64,000 nucleotides of DNA from Alliaria petiolata (GCA_020283515.1 JAHZTW010000001.1:97184262-97248261), one strand, 5' to 3'. Positions 36,930 to 49,674 are shown, numbered from the stretch's first letter. Numbers and translations: made by a program. Notes: a model not told the origin generated them from the letters alone.

Positions 36930-37330
36930 AATGGTTAGTTAAAGATTGGTTTAACTCCACAAGAAGTGGATGGGATGCATCAAATATCAGAGAATTTGTG
37001 ATTGAAGAAGCAAAACTAATTCTACAAATACGACTCTGCAACAAAGTAAACACAGATTATCTGGGATGGTATTATAATAAATTAGGCATATTTTCAGTTA
37101 AATCAGTTTATTGGCTCTATACACATCAATCGGTCAATCATCGATCCCCCAATTCCTCCACCAGGTAGGCAGGTAACATCGATTTTAAGAAGTCCATCTA
37201 GAAACTAGAAAGGGCTTTAAAACTCAAACAACATCTTATATTTTGGCAACAAAAAGTACTCTGAAGCATCTACATCTAAGTGAATCAAATATATGCCCTA
37301 GGTGTTTTAATGGCGCGTAGACAACTCAAC
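36930..37330 (+). pseudogene. LINE reverse transcriptase C-terminal fragment (zf-RVT region)
   Basis: The + strand reads WDASNIREFVIEEAKLILQI, then LGWYYNKLGIFSVKSVYWLY, followed by degenerate sequence ending near 37330. This is the region after the reverse transcriptase of plant L1 elements (linker before the zinc-binding RVT domain). Stops and frameshifts follow. It is separate from the LINE insertion at 36170 and in the opposite orientation. Confidence 0.7.
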
Positions 37331-39190
37331 ATCTGCTTTTCAACTGTTTTTATGCCCAAAAATATGGAGAGCTTCCGGTTATCCTAACCAAATGATGTAT
37401 GACCCAACAATATCGACAGTTACAAAACTAGAAGCTATTTGTGCACAAAAAACCTCGGTTACCTCGACATGTGCAACAAATGGCTGTGTTGATTCTTTGG
37501 AGAATATAGAAGAGCATAAAACTTTTTAACATTATCTTTGTTCTTTTCAGTTTTTAATGGCATGTGTCGTCGTTTCACTACGCATGGCAGGCACCTGTTG
37601 ACATTATCTTTATTCATTTCCAGTTTTGCAAGTTTGATATGGCAACTTGGGAATCCAGGTTTCACAAGATAGCTTTGTTTATTTGCTTAGAGTTTTTTTT
37701 TTTTTTTTTTTTTTCTGGATTTTGTTGAGGATACTCAGACATGGCAGTAGATTTTGACACTTTCGATGACCACGACCTTTGCCCCCTTAGACACTTTCGT
37801 TACTGCTTCGAACCATTTTAATTGCTCCTGGTCCGATCATTGAAGCTGGTATGAAAGAGAAAATGGCAGCTCTTGGGCACGAAAGAACTGTGTTCGGCCA
37901 AATCGTGTAACCGCTTATCATTAAATTAAGGAAATGGTATTTATTTTAAATTTATTATTTATTATGTGTGGATATTTTATTTAAAAATAGTTGTGAAGGT
38001 AAAGTAAAATATTGGTAACTCAAAGAATCTTTTAGATGAGCTGACAAAAAAAAAAAAATCTTTCAGATGAAAATATATAAGATTATTAGTTACAGTCCAA
38101 CAATAGATAGAAAATTAATTTAAATATTCTTGTTACTAATTTACATCTATATATTGGCATTTTGTTGTTAATATGGTGGTAGTGAGTAATGGGTTAGTGA
38201 TTACCACTTGAAGATGAATTGTGCTATTGGTGTAGGTTAGATACAAATTATTCTCAACCATGTAATTATCTAACTATTTTATCTCATCAGTTGAAATAAA
38301 AATAAAAATATTTAAACTTGATAAAAAATTCAAAAATATTTAGATCAAAAAGCTAAAATATTAGAAATAGTTTAACCTTATAATTTTTTTTATATAATAT
38401 TATAGTTAAAAAGTTAAATATTATAAAAATTTAATTTGATCAAGAAGTTTAAATATAATTTGATCTAATATCTTATTTGGATACGAAATTGGTTAAATTG
38501 AGTATTAGTCTGTTTTAACATTCCTAAATATACAATTTCATTTATATATATAAATACAAAATTTAAATAGATTATAAAATTTTATAATCAGCGTGCACAT
38601 TTGCAATTGCAATACTAACACAAATCCTATTGTTAACATACATATACAACCAATTAAACTACTTCCAATTCAAATAATTTCAAAATCATGTTTGATAAAA
38701 TTGCTGACATAGATTTTTCAAGTTATTAATTATTATGCAAAGTTGTGAATATTATGACTTTTTTTGACAATACCACAAATGATTAGGATGGGGTCCCTTG
38801 CCTAGTAACGATCCGAATCATTCCCAATTAGTGCTCAAGTCAAGATAGTCCCCATAGCTGATAGCATGGGATCTCTATAACACTCAAACATATTTGCGTC
38901 TTGAGATTGAAGATGTCAACTGAGTTTAACACAATTCAACTAAAAGGAGGATGTAATAGAATTTCAATTATCATAAATCCTAGTTTACTGATGTTCACTT
39001 CTTAAGATTAGAGCCACAGAACCATGGATTAAACATCCTTTATTTCCAATTTTCTCTTTTTATCATGACAATGCAAAAATACTCCTTTTTTTAGTGGATC
39101 AGTTATGAATATTTAGACCACATAAAAAAATATTCCCTAAACAAAATATATGCTTTCATTTTCTTAGATGTGTCACACAATTTGTTATTG
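37331..39190. other. Intergenic region, mostly featureless
   Basis: I find no supported gene. A short ORF-like stretch near 37741 (MAVDFDTFDDHDLC) is soon closed by stops. A LINE-tail insertion lies at 38026-38070. A T22 homopolymer lies at about 37690. The rest is AT-rich. Confidence 0.5.
38026..38070 (+). mobile_element. LINE-tail-only insertion with 14-bp target duplication
   Basis: aatctttyagatga occurs at 38026-38039 and 38057-38070 (one mismatch). It flanks GCTGAC followed by A's only. Confidence 0.55.
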
Positions 39191-39574
39191 CAGAAATATT
39201 CATGAATGAATTGAATCGAGATTTCTTCTGGCTGACAGGCGACCGGTCCGAGTCGGTTTAGTATACATTTATGATTTATCAATCTCTTAAAAGTGTCAAG
39301 TCTCAAACCCACCCACCAAAAAGAGAAATTTACATATTTGTCCCCGAAAGAAAGTCAAATTACTCAATCAGCGTCGTTTTGTTGTTCCTCGCCAATCGCC
39401 ATTATCGCGGCCTCTCTACCTTCTCGCCGTCGGTTCCCACCCCTGTGACGATTCCGTCACCGATTGGTCCAGAGCTCCGGGATCTGCTTCTCAACGTCGT
39501 GCTCTTTCATTAGTCCCTAATTTACACGGAAATCGGGAAGGAAGATTGCTTTGATCTCTCTGGTCTGAGCAACT

Positions 39575-42500
39575 ATGGGGTCGTCTCCTGAGATCATCGA
39601 TATCTCTACTAGTGCTCGGAGAATAGGCGTTGATAATCGTATTTCTCTCAAATTTTACTTCAGGATCGCAGATAATATCCTCAAACAGGTTTCGTGTTCA
39701 TCATACTCGACTTTTAATTTTGATTGACGGTTACTCTATCGAGCTGTCTTTGATTTCGAGGGGTTCTTTTTGACCTGATTATCTCGAACTTGTTCACTCT
39801 CTCTTTGATGAGATTTTTGTTGGCTTAGAGAACGGACGGAATTTTGAAACCTGCCATTACGTTATTGAGTATTTCCAAATTCCTTTGCACCATTTTGTTG
39901 CACACTAAACGTGTGACTGTTGTTGATGTGCTCTTGATTCTTGTGTTTTGTGTATCTTTGGCATATGTTTGTCCCCCTTTTAGTTTGTACTCTCACTAGT
40001 TCTGTAACTATAGCTGCGTCTTCGAGTTCGATTTGAGGTATCAGCTAGGATTGGTGATCACAGAATCTGGTTTTGATGAAATAGAAACAGAGGATATATC
40101 ATGCTACCTTGAGGAAGAACTTGCCTTGGTCCTTTGACATTCATGCTTGTATAATCTCATTGGAATTTTGGATATCAGATGTTTTGTTTCGAGACTTGTT
40201 CTTAGGCGAGTGGATGCAAACTGTGGTTTCTAATCGGCATCTTGTTTAACAGATTTTCAATTTGATTTTGGATGTCTTTAACTTGATTTTTTGAGTTGTT
40301 GGCTTTTCGTTTCTCTGAATGTGATCCGTTTTAGGCTTAAATCATCTTCTTTACGTTTCTAATCATCTACATAAACGTTTTGTAGGCCAACATATTTCGG
40401 GCAGAGAAGAATATAATTGATTTATATGTCATGCTTCTGCGTTTTTCAAGGTGTGGATAATGCATCAGAAGGAAAAGAAGCTGAAACTTGACACTTCTTT
40501 AACACTTATGATTCTGACATCAATTATGTTTTTTGTTTTTCTCTAGCTTGGCTCTCGAGACTATACCCTCCCATCGAGATTACAGAACAGCTCTTAACAG
40601 CAACAAAGAGTATTTGAGAATGGTAATGGATATATATCATTATAATCCCCTGTCAATGTTTTGTCTATCAATCAGTAGTTTGATGTGAGCTTTTTATCTT
40701 GTCTAGAGACTACTGGATGTCTTGACTGAGCTGGAGAAGTTGAAACCAGTTGTACAACAAAGGATCGATGAACTGAATCCCAAGCCCATACCTCGATATA
40801 ATGTGCTAGCTAATCCTGCAAATGGTTCCCCACGTTGGTCTTTGGCTGTAAATCCATCTTTACGTAGCTATGATAATGCAAAGGTGTGCCTAATGTTTTA
40901 CTCTTGTTAGTTCTATATGCTATGCATACATATATCTAAAAACCTTCTGGTTTAATTCTGTGACTTTTGGTTTCACTTAGTAAAATATGATACTAAATTT
41001 TAAGCTGCAGTAGATAAACATTCCCTGTTCCTTTTTTTGTTTCTCTTGTTCGGCATAGGTAATAAATACTACTGGGCATAACTTTGGCTACATGGGTTCC
41101 AGGGATCAGCAGTTCTTGAATGCTGCACCACTTGAAGAGCGTTTCAGAAAGATGTATGTCTCAAGTTTTATTTATTGACGATGTTCTTGATGGAAGATCT
41201 TTGTTATAGTTCTTACACTGTTTTTGTGGTGCCATGGTCCTGTCTTATAGATTTTATTAATTGCACGATTTATCTAGGTCAGTGAACTTAATCCGACCAA
41301 CAGATGAATCCCTTTCAAAGCACTCTATCTTGGGTCCAAATGGCCTCCGTGCACAGTGGCAGCCTCCGAGGAATGATATAAAGGTATTATAGCATGCTTC
41401 TATTTTATCTACTTCTTTACACTAAGCTGATGATCTTTTTGTTCTATTATCCAGGTTCAGTATCCAAGCAATATAGATTTTTCACCAGTTGAAATCCCAA
41501 GGTTAGACCATCTAGCTGGTTTTGAAGAAAATGTACATTACCATTCTGCATATCAAGAGATTTTGTTCTATTGCTTACATTTTCTGCCCACTTTCTCCAA
41601 CTTTCGTCACTTAACAATCTATACCTTTGTGTTCGTCTTGCCTTATTGATGTTCTCTATCTGAAACAGCTTCCAGAAACTCTTGGATAGCAAACCAATCT
41701 TAACAAGTGGCAGTAACCAGGAACCTGAGAGGCCAGTTGTGGAATCAAGTTCTAATGCAAGTGAAAATATCAAGAAAGATTACACTGATGAGCTTTCTTC
41801 CATGATTTCTTTCGAAGAACCAGAAATAGTTAATGATAATAATATCATTAGGCAACCTTCACCACCTCCGGTGCTTGCAGAAGTTCAAGACTTGGTTCCT
41901 GCTTTATGTCCAGAATCTAGAGAAGCAGAATGTAAGATAGAAAACCCTTTGCCAGATGAGTCTCTACGGGCAGAGTCTCCTCTTGAACTCCATATTGTAA
42001 GTTTGCTATATTTCTCCTCTCTTTGTTATCATTCTGCTGTCAACGCTCATTCTAATATTAGAGGAAAAAACGAATTCAGCTTGCTTGGATTGCTGATTTG
42101 TTGTTAAGGCTGTATCTTTTCTATAGCTTGTCCTATGTGACACTAGATTTGTGTTGATAATTACCTTTATTTTCAGGCAACAACAATGATGGATACCTTT
42201 ATGAGGCTTGCCAAATCAAACACTAAGAAGAATTTGGAGACATGCGGGATTCTTGCTGGCTCACTAGTGAGTCACATGATATTCCTATAGCGTTATAATT
42301 TTCAAATTCAAAAACGTGATGTGAGACTTTGCTCATGAAAATCGATTAGCAATACTGATCTGTGAATCACTTGTGTGCAGAAAAACAGAAAATTTTATAT
42401 CACAGCTCTCATCATACCAAAGCAGGAATCAACATCTGACTCTGTAAGCTCAGTCTGTTTTTGGTATTTTAACGTAGTTCTTTTCATATACATTCACTTA

Positions 42501-43265
42501 TTTTTGTATTGTCTCTCTCTCTACAGTGTCAGGCCACAAACGAAGAGGAGATATTTGAAGTACAGGACAAGCAATCCCTTTTCCCACTTGGATGGATTCA
42601 TGTGAGTGAATATGATTTTTTTATATCTCTAGCTATAACTGCTTTATGCTTGAAGATCAGCCTTGGTTAGTGTATCATTTTTATCACTTTATTGCTCGCT
42701 TTAAATTGATTTACTGACTCATTGTCTCCATTTTTCCAGACGCATCCAACACAGTCTTGTTTCATGTCATCCATTGATGTTCACACACACTATTCATACC
42801 AGGTACTGACAAAATGTTTGCTACATCTTTCTAAATATATCAACGATGGAAGTATCCTTAACTTTTTTTTTATGAATAAATCTCTTTCTCTCCTCACGAG
42901 TCATGTGGAAACCTAAACCTCAATTGCAATGTTTTTCTTCTTCTTCAGATTATGTTACCGGAAGCCGTGGCAATCGTTATGGCGCCACAAGACTCTTCAA
43001 GGTAATAAACAAACAAAGTACTTACGATCTATTTATGTTAAAAATGAAATGATTCGAGAAACCATAAGATGATTCTGTTTTTTTTTATAGGAATCATGGA
43101 ATATTCCGGCTGACAACGCCGGGAGGAATGACGGTGATAAGGAATTGTGACCGGCGTGGATTTCACGCGCACAGTTCGCCCTCTGACGGAGGACCAATTT
43201 ACAATACGTGTAAGGAAGTTTACATGAACCCCAATCTCAGGTTCGATGTCATTGATCTCAGATAG
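39575..43265 (+). CDS. AMSH1: AMSH1 deubiquitinating isopeptidase (14 exons)
   Basis: AMSH1 is a zinc metalloprotease that cleaves Lys63-linked ubiquitin chains on endosomes and cooperates with ESCRT-III. Exons: 39575-39688, 40386-40450, 40547-40622, 40707-40883, 41059-41153, 41280-41383, 41455-41501, 41669-41996, 42178-42266, 42381-42443, 42527-42601, 42740-42802, 42949-43001 and 43091-43265. They sum to 1524 nt, 507 aa, in frame. The N-terminal ~130 residues form the helical MIT-like region. The middle is variable and Pro/Ser-rich with RQPSPPPVLAEVQDLVP. The C-terminal MPN+ domain begins near TMMDTFMRLAKSNTKKNLET, with the upstream Glu of the motif, and has the JAMM core HTHPTQSCFMSSID (HxH, x7, Ser, xx, Asp). 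It ends FDVIDLR. It appears intact and active. The 5' quarter is duplicated at 27214. Confidence 0.95.
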
Positions 43266-43483
43266 CATCATCACTTGCGCTTTCGAAAGTGAAACTATGT
43301 TCTGTAAAAACCATCTTTCTTCACGTTTGTAACAATTTCTTATTTGTTTATATATCTGATTTTAATTATGATCTACTTGAGTTCGTGTACAATTTACATG
43401 TAAAAGTGTGGGAGAAAAGTATTCAATAACGAGAAAAATTGAAATAATTGTTTTTTTCTTATACAAGCTGACAATTCAATATT

Positions 43484-43538
43484 GCAATACCTAAGGTTTT
43501 TTTTTTTTTTTTTTTTGACATCGCAATACCTAAGGTTT
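43484..43538 (-). mobile_element. LINE-tail-only insertion with 16-bp target duplication
   Basis: gcaatacctaaggttt occurs at 43484-43499 and 43523-43538. Between them only GATGTC plus ~17 A's (minus strand) is present. Confidence 0.65.
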
Positions 43539-44461
43539 CGATTGGTGATTCTTTGATAAACCATGGTAATGAAAAAGGAAAAATATGAGGAAATGAAAAA
43601 AAAAAACAAGGAATTAAGAGGAAAATATTATTTATTTGTTCATTGATTCCTTAATTATTGAGTAAAAGAGAGGAGTAGTGTGAGATCCACGTACAGTATC
43701 AAAATTTTGACAAATAATTCTTCTCAACCGATATACGATTTGAGTAACAAAGCATTTATCTTTGTATTTTTCCTAAAATATGGCCACAAAGCAAAAGTCT
43801 TACAAGCCTTTGTATATGTTATTTCGATGGGGAGAAAAATAAAATACTGTGATTCGTCATATGATAAAAATGTGAGACATGTCATGTCCAATTTGGCAAT
43901 TTCAATTTTTTTTGTTATGTTAATCACTTAAGTGTTAAATAACTAAGATAAGCGAATGGGTCAGGTTAGACTTAGTCTTTCCAACTACCTTTTAAACAGA
44001 TGTTTAATGTTGGTCACTCATACCTTAATCCATTAATACATTTCTATATTATTCTGTATTTTTAATCCCCTTAACCTTTTGAAAGTATATGTGCACCCAT
44101 TATCTCTGGTGTGTCTATAAAGATTTTGTATGACATTGGTGTTACCCACATCTTACTAATCTCTTTGTTGAAATTTGAAAGTAAAGAGACTTTGTATCAA
44201 CAAAACTTGGTATTGTTTGCAATACACTGGGCATTTCATATGTTAACGATATATATGATTAACCACTTTAGTCTGTTGCTTTGATCTGTTATTGGGGTTG
44301 TGTCCGTTTCGAAATATTGAAGCAACCGAAAAAAGTTTGGTAGCACCACTTAAAAATGTGTGTAAAAAATAAAAATTAAACATCCAACAATTTGTAGACA
44401 CAATCAAAAGTGGGAAAAAATATTTATCCAAACTCTGAATCTCTCTTCGTCCTGTGATCAT

Positions 44462-45217
44462 CTACTTGTTGTTCTTCTTCTTCTTGGTCTTATCTTTCGA
44501 ATGGCGTAAGATCGATCCTAAACCAAAAGTAGATGAACCATTGAGGACTGGAATGACCGAAAAGCTTCCTCCTCCTGCACCTTTCTTTCCTGCGTGCTTT
44601 TGTGGCCTAAACTGATACGCATTGCAACAGATAGATGGATAAGAAGAAGAAGAAGGCCTATGGTTGTTAACATCTCTCAGCATTGCCCTCTTTGAATTAG
44701 TAACCGAACCTGTCGAGTTGCTTCTCGTAAGCCGAGGAAACGAACAGATCAGACTCTTCTTTATGTCGCAGTTGAGGCTCGAGCTTCTCTTGAAACTCCA
44801 AAACGACTTTGACGACTTCTCCGCTTCTGAGTCCGAGTTTGCTCCGCTCGCTCGACCGCTGGTTTCCTTCTCGCTGTGTTTTGCGGGTAACGGTTGTTGC
44901 GGGACAGGAGATGGAGAAAGAGAGGATGTAATGGGAGGGAGTTCGTATTTGTAGAGACGTTTTGGAGCAGTCGAAGCTGCGGTTACATGGAAAGGGAGGA
45001 TCATGCCGTCTGCAAAGATCTCATCGGCCGGTGAGGAGTCTCCGGGATCAAAGTTGTTTGAGATATGGAACTCGAAAGAGTTTGAAGAATCCAGAAGAGT
45101 TTCGTCTCTTCGGATAAGGCCGGATGATTCTATTACAGGTGGTGGTGCTGATTTATCGGATTGTCCAAGATCACTGGAGAACGAAATCCGCTGGTGATTC
45201 GACTCCGTGCAGATCAT
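44462..45217 (-). CDS. Uncharacterised plant protein, DUF1645-like (intronless)
   Basis: A single-exon ORF of 251 aa, starting MICTESNHQRISFSSDL; an in-frame Met 25 codons upstream (45292) is less likely. The N-terminal core SFEFHISNNFDPGDSSPADE, followed by IFADGMILPFHV, is the conserved block of the plant DUF1645 family. It is followed by a Ser/Pro-rich stretch, a SFWSFKRSSSLN motif and a very basic Lys/Asn C-terminus. Similar proteins are associated with the membrane or the nucleus, but I know no biochemical function. Its position corresponds to Arabidopsis At1g48780 in the colinear order as I remember it. Confidence 0.75.
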   Translation of the reverse strand: MICTESNHQRISFSSDLGQSDKSAPPPVIESSGLIRRDETLLDSSNSFEFHISNNFDPGDSSPADEIFADGMILPFHVTAASTAPKRLYKYELPPITSSLSPSPVPQQPLPAKHSEKETSGRASGANSDSEAEKSSKSFWSFKRSSSLNCDIKKSLICSFPRLTRSNSTGSVTNSKRAMLRDVNNHRPSSSSYPSICCNAYQFRPQKHAGKKGAGGGSFSVIPVLNGSSTFGLGSILRHSKDKTKKKKNNK

Positions 45218-46252
45218 ACTTTGGAAAAGAAAAAAAGTCAAGTGAGTGAAAAAATGATCTCCTTCAATGTCGAAACTTTGCTTATGGAACAATGGAAGCT
45301 GAAGTTTCTATTAAAAGTTGGTGGGGAGAAGAAGTTGGAGTTTCGAATATAATAAGGGAAGGCGTAATCTGACTAAAGATTGTGGTGAGCCACTCACTAT
45401 ACTAGAGGAAGCAATATCATAATAGTAATGTAAAACGTGACCATCCTTATACTACCATTTTGCTTGTTCAGCATGAAGACATACAAGATTGCTGTCTGGA
45501 TCCTCTCGAACTAAAGAAATGTTTTGTACTTGGACGTATCAGAGAGGAATGGACCCTGTGTGAACCTCATGTAAAGGTGAGCATGTCCTGCTCACTTCTT
45601 GTCTGAACCTATGAAGCCATCAAACAACAACCATGTGATAGCACAAATGTTGTTGCTGACAGCACATAAACTTTTTTTTTGGCAATCAAGAAACTGCACA
45701 TGCTCAGATATGAAGCTCCAGATCATTATCAGTAAGATCATGTTTGCGTTATCTGGCAAACAGCAACATAGTTTGTTGTCTTCATGAAAATGGGTCAACA
45801 GCGGAACATTAGATTCAACAAATGGTACACCATCTGTATGTAACTTGACTTAACAGACACAAATAAACCATGTTAACCTCAGAAATGTAAGCTGTTTATA
45901 CATCATCAAAAGTTTTTTAACAGCACAGACATTTTTGATCTCCAATACACACCATTGGTGAGACGAGAGAGGCACGTTCTTGAAACATACCCAAGAACAA
46001 GAAATATTCTTTGTTAAGATCATTAAAAAGCTGGAGATTACACAATTAGACTGGTGATGATACCATCAATTACTACCATCTTCTAAACTAAACATTATGA
46101 ATGAACTGATAATGTCCGGACCAGAGACATTGCTACATTTTTACCTTTGCTTACAACGGAAACAAACTTGAGAATATCTCAAAGCAGAGCAAGAAGAGAG
46201 AAGAAACACAAAGCTGATACATTTTTGCTAATTGGTAAAGTAAACACCTTTT

Positions 46253-46910
46253 TCACGTTTCCACAGCTTCAGGGACGTTATATGAATCTGTTGTTACTTC
46301 TTCTGACAACCACAATCCAGGAAAAATCGTCTGCAAAACAAAAATTTCTCAGAGATTAAGTAAGCTTTTCGATTTTTGATTTTCCTCAAGAGCAATTCCC
46401 GACGAGACTTACATTCAATTTCTTCTGGACGATCCTCGGTCTCTTCTTAGGTCTCCTCGGTGGTCTTTTCCCAATCATAGTTGAGAAATCCTCTTCGATT
46501 TCTTGTTTCAGCAACGAAACGGAGAATTTCGATTTCTCATCCTTCTCCATTTCCTCGTCGACGCCTCTCCTCGCGCCAATTTCATTTCCGGCGACCTTCA
46601 CCGGCGATTCTTCTCCCGGTTCACTACACGCAGCTCTTCTCGTCCTCAGATTCCACGGCCGAGCCGCCGCCGCGACGACTCCTCCAAGCTTGTCGTTCGA
46701 AACTCCGGCGACGGCGACGGAGACGGATCTGTTGGCTGCGTGATCGGGAGAAGGAGAGGGAGAGGAAGAAGAAGAAGGAAAATGAGGAGATCGGTGATGT
46801 GGTGAATGTGATGGAAGATTGACGCATCTGAGGAATCTCTGTTGACCCCAACGGAGACAAGGCAAGGTGAAGTTATGGAGGCGTTTGGATCTTTCAGGTG
46901 GAGGCTCCAT
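46253..46910 (-). CDS. DUF1639 family protein (2 exons)
   Basis: The first exon (46413-46910) encodes MEPPPERSKRLHNFTLPCLR..., a Ser/Pro-rich stretch, RPWNLRTRRAA and the family core KFSVSLLKQEIEEDFSTMIG followed by KRPPRRPKKRPRIVQKKLN. Exon 2 (46253-46330) adds TIFPGLWLSEEVTTDSYNVP and ends EAVET. The sum is 576 nt, 191 aa. The RPPRRPKKRPR core and the WLSE.TTDSYNVPE end define the plant DUF1639 family, whose function is unknown. The short second exon is easily missed because it is under 100 bp. It is transcribed away from the delta-adaptin gene. Confidence 0.85.
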
Positions 46911-47530
46911 TGATGAAGAAGAAGAACTTTGCGTCTTCTCTCTTTCTTTTGAAGATTTTCGATTTTTTCTTCTTCTTCTCCTTCTCTCTCTCGTCTTGTC
47001 TTTTGTTTGAGCTTCGAGCAGTTCAAAGTTTTTTCGTATTTATTCTCTGCATTATTTGTTTTTTTTTGTTTTCTACTATATTATTGTAACGTTGTGCCAT
47101 TTTTTAGTAAGCTTTTATGTAATGAAATTAAACAAAGGACTAAAATAGATAATTAGTAACATGTCAAGTAGTGTTGTGGATTTAAACTATGAGATATAAT
47201 GGTGAGGGGGCAAAACAAAAAAATACTTACATACATAATCATAATTCGTATATTTTTGAGTTTCGGCTTCGAAATAGTATATTTATTTATTTCCAAAGTC
47301 CAAAATGTTTAGAAATGTCTAATGAAGGCCCACTGTTTTCAGTTAAATCAAAAAGCCCATAAAGCCTTCCTCCTTCCTCCTTCCCTCTTCCATTTCTTCG
47401 CCGAGATCGGGAGTTTTGAAAACCCTCAGGATCTGATCTCTGCAAATCCAATTCATGGCTCCTTACGAGTTCTAATCACAGATTCAACACCAAGGGCATT
47501 TATCAGGATCCCTCCTAAACCACCAGATCA

Positions 47531-49634
47531 ATGTCGTCTTCAAATTCTCTGATGGACAACCTGTTCCAGCGAAGCCTCGAGGATCTGATCAAAGGCTTTC
47601 GTCTCCAACTCCTCGGAGAATCAGCTTTCATTTCCAGAGCCCTAGAAGAAATCCGCCGCGAGATCAAAGTGACAGATCCCTCCACTAAATCCACCGCGCT
47701 TCACAAGCTCACTTACCTCGCCGCACTCCACGGCGTCGACATGTCGTGGGCGGCTTTCCACGCCGTCGAGGTCGTTTCATCTTCACGGTTCCAATCACAG
47801 ATTCAACACTAAGGGTTCTGCTTCTGATCACCAACCAGGTGCGGAAGGATTTGAACAGTGCTAACGAATACGAGGTAAGTCTAGCTCTCGAATGTTTGTC
47901 TAGGATTGGAACTCATGGCCTAGCTAGGGATTTGACTCCTGAGGTGTGTACACTCTTAGGAAGTAGTGAATCTTTCGTCAGGAAGAAAGCAATTGATGTG
48001 GTTTTGAGGGTTTTTGAGAAGTACCCTGATGCTGTCAAGGTGTATTTCAAACGTCTTGTCGAGAATCTCGAAAGCTCTGATCCGCAGATTCTCTCCGCCG
48101 TCGTTGGAGTGTTCTGTGAGCTCGCCACAAAAGATCCTAGCTCTTGTCTTCCATTAGCTCCTGAGTTCTATAAGATACTGGTAGATTCGAGGAACAATTG
48201 GGTTCTGATTAAGGTTCTTAAAATATTTGCTAAGTTGGCTTCGATTGAGCCAAGGTTGGGTAAGAAGGTGGCTGAGCCGATCTGTGAGCATATGAGGAGG
48301 ACTGTGGCAAAGTCTCTGGTGTTTGAGTGTATTAGAACCGTGGTGAGTAGCTTGAGCGATCACGAAGCAGCTGTGAGACTTGCGGTTGCAAAGATCCGGG
48401 AGTTTCTGGTTGAAGATGATCCAAATCTCAAGTATCTCGGTCTACACGCCTTGTCGATTGTTGCTCCGAAGCACTTGTGGGCAGTTTTGGAGAACAAAAG
48501 AGGTTGTGGTCAAGGCTCTGAGTGATGAGGATCCAAATGTTAAACTCGAGGGTCAGAGATGCTAGACCACAGTTGGTTAGTGTTTCTGGGGCACTTCTTA
48601 TTGATCCTGCATTGCTTTGTAACTTGTTCTTGCACCCGATATTATCTGCGGCTGCGTGGGTGTCAGGAGAATACATTGAGTTCTCTAAGAATCCATATGA
48701 GACCGTGGAGGCGCTTCTGCAACCACGCACTGATCTCTTGCCGCCTTCCATAAGAGCTATCTACATACAATCAGCTTTCAAAGTTATTGTCTTCTGTCTC
48801 AGGTCTTACTTATCGGCCGAGGAACCCACTTTTTCATCCTTGTCTCAAGAGTCTAGTTCTGGCTCTTCGCCAATGAATGCTTTCTCATGTGAGTCGATGT
48901 TGAATCTGGTGAACGTGATTGAGGTTGGTTTGGGGCCGTTATCTGGAATCCATGATGTGGAAGTGCAGGAGAGAGCTAAGAACGTTTTAGGATTCATTGG
49001 TATGATAAAGCAAGAAATAGCTGAGAAAGTAAGCCTCCAAGACAATAAAGCAGAAGCTTGTACAGCCACAGCATTCATGGAAGATGTGGTCTCAGAAGAT
49101 CTCGGCCCTGTTTCTGCAACTGCGCAGGAAAAGGTTTGTGTACCGGATGGATTAGAGCTGAAAGAGAATCTCGGGGATCTGGAAGAGCTCTGCAGGGAAT
49201 CGGAATCGGTTTCGGTTTCGTACACGGCCAAGATCAGCTTCTCTGTCTCCAAACTCAGAATCAGAGATCAACAAGAAGCCTCGTCATCTTCGTCTCTTCC
49301 TCCTGAAGGTGCTGCTGCATCTCTGCTAGCTGAACACCGCAAACGCCATGGCATCTATTATCTTACTTCTCAGAAGGACGAACCGGCTAGCAACGGCACG
49401 TTAAGCGGTTATCCTCCGGCTAATGATTTAGCAAGCGAGATTTCCGTAGATTCGTTTAACCCCAAGAGAAAGCCGTCTAAACCAAGACCTGTAGTGGTGA
49501 AACTAGACGAGGGAGATGAATCAAGAATCACTCCTAAAGCAGAAGCAAATCCAGAGACTGTAAATGACGATGAATCTTTGCCCCGAGCGATCCAGACCGC
49601 TCTTGTGGTAAAGAACAAGGGAAAAGAGACTTGA
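47531..49634 (+). pseudogene. AP-3 complex delta adaptin, broken and truncated
   Basis: Delta adaptin is the large subunit of the AP-3 coat that directs cargo to the vacuole. The intronless + strand starts MSSSNSLMDNLFQRSLEDLI and continues through HEAT-like repeats (LITNQVRKDLNSANEYEVSL, LSRIGTHGLARDLTPEV). Three lesions break it: (1) about 47790-47812, where ~50 bp of coding sequence is replaced and the frame shifts; (2) an extra A in AACAAAAGAGG (about 48497); (3) a deletion after DEDPNVKLE (about 48551) that, compared from memory with Arabidopsis, removes roughly 80-90 residues before VRDARPQLV. A third frame runs on to 49634, where the protein stops just before a Nextera adapter sequence. 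The Lys-rich C-terminus is therefore lost. Whether the lesions are biological or assembly errors cannot be told here. Confidence 0.85.
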
Positions 49635-49636
49635 AG

Positions 49637-49674
49637 CTGTCTCTTATACACATCTAGATGTGTATAAGAGACAG
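49637..49674. other. Nextera mosaic-end junction adapter (library artefact)
   Basis: The 19-mer CTGTCTCTTATACACATCT is followed directly by its exact reverse complement. This is the Tn5 mosaic-end pair that joins the two halves of a circularised Nextera mate-pair molecule. A natural 38-bp perfect copy is not credible, so the two sides of this point may not be adjacent in the genome. Confidence 0.95.

Noticed and set aside
37741..37915. Short coding-like stretch (MAVDFDTFDDHDLC)
   Set aside because: Stops appear within 30 codons in this frame and I could not tie it to a family.
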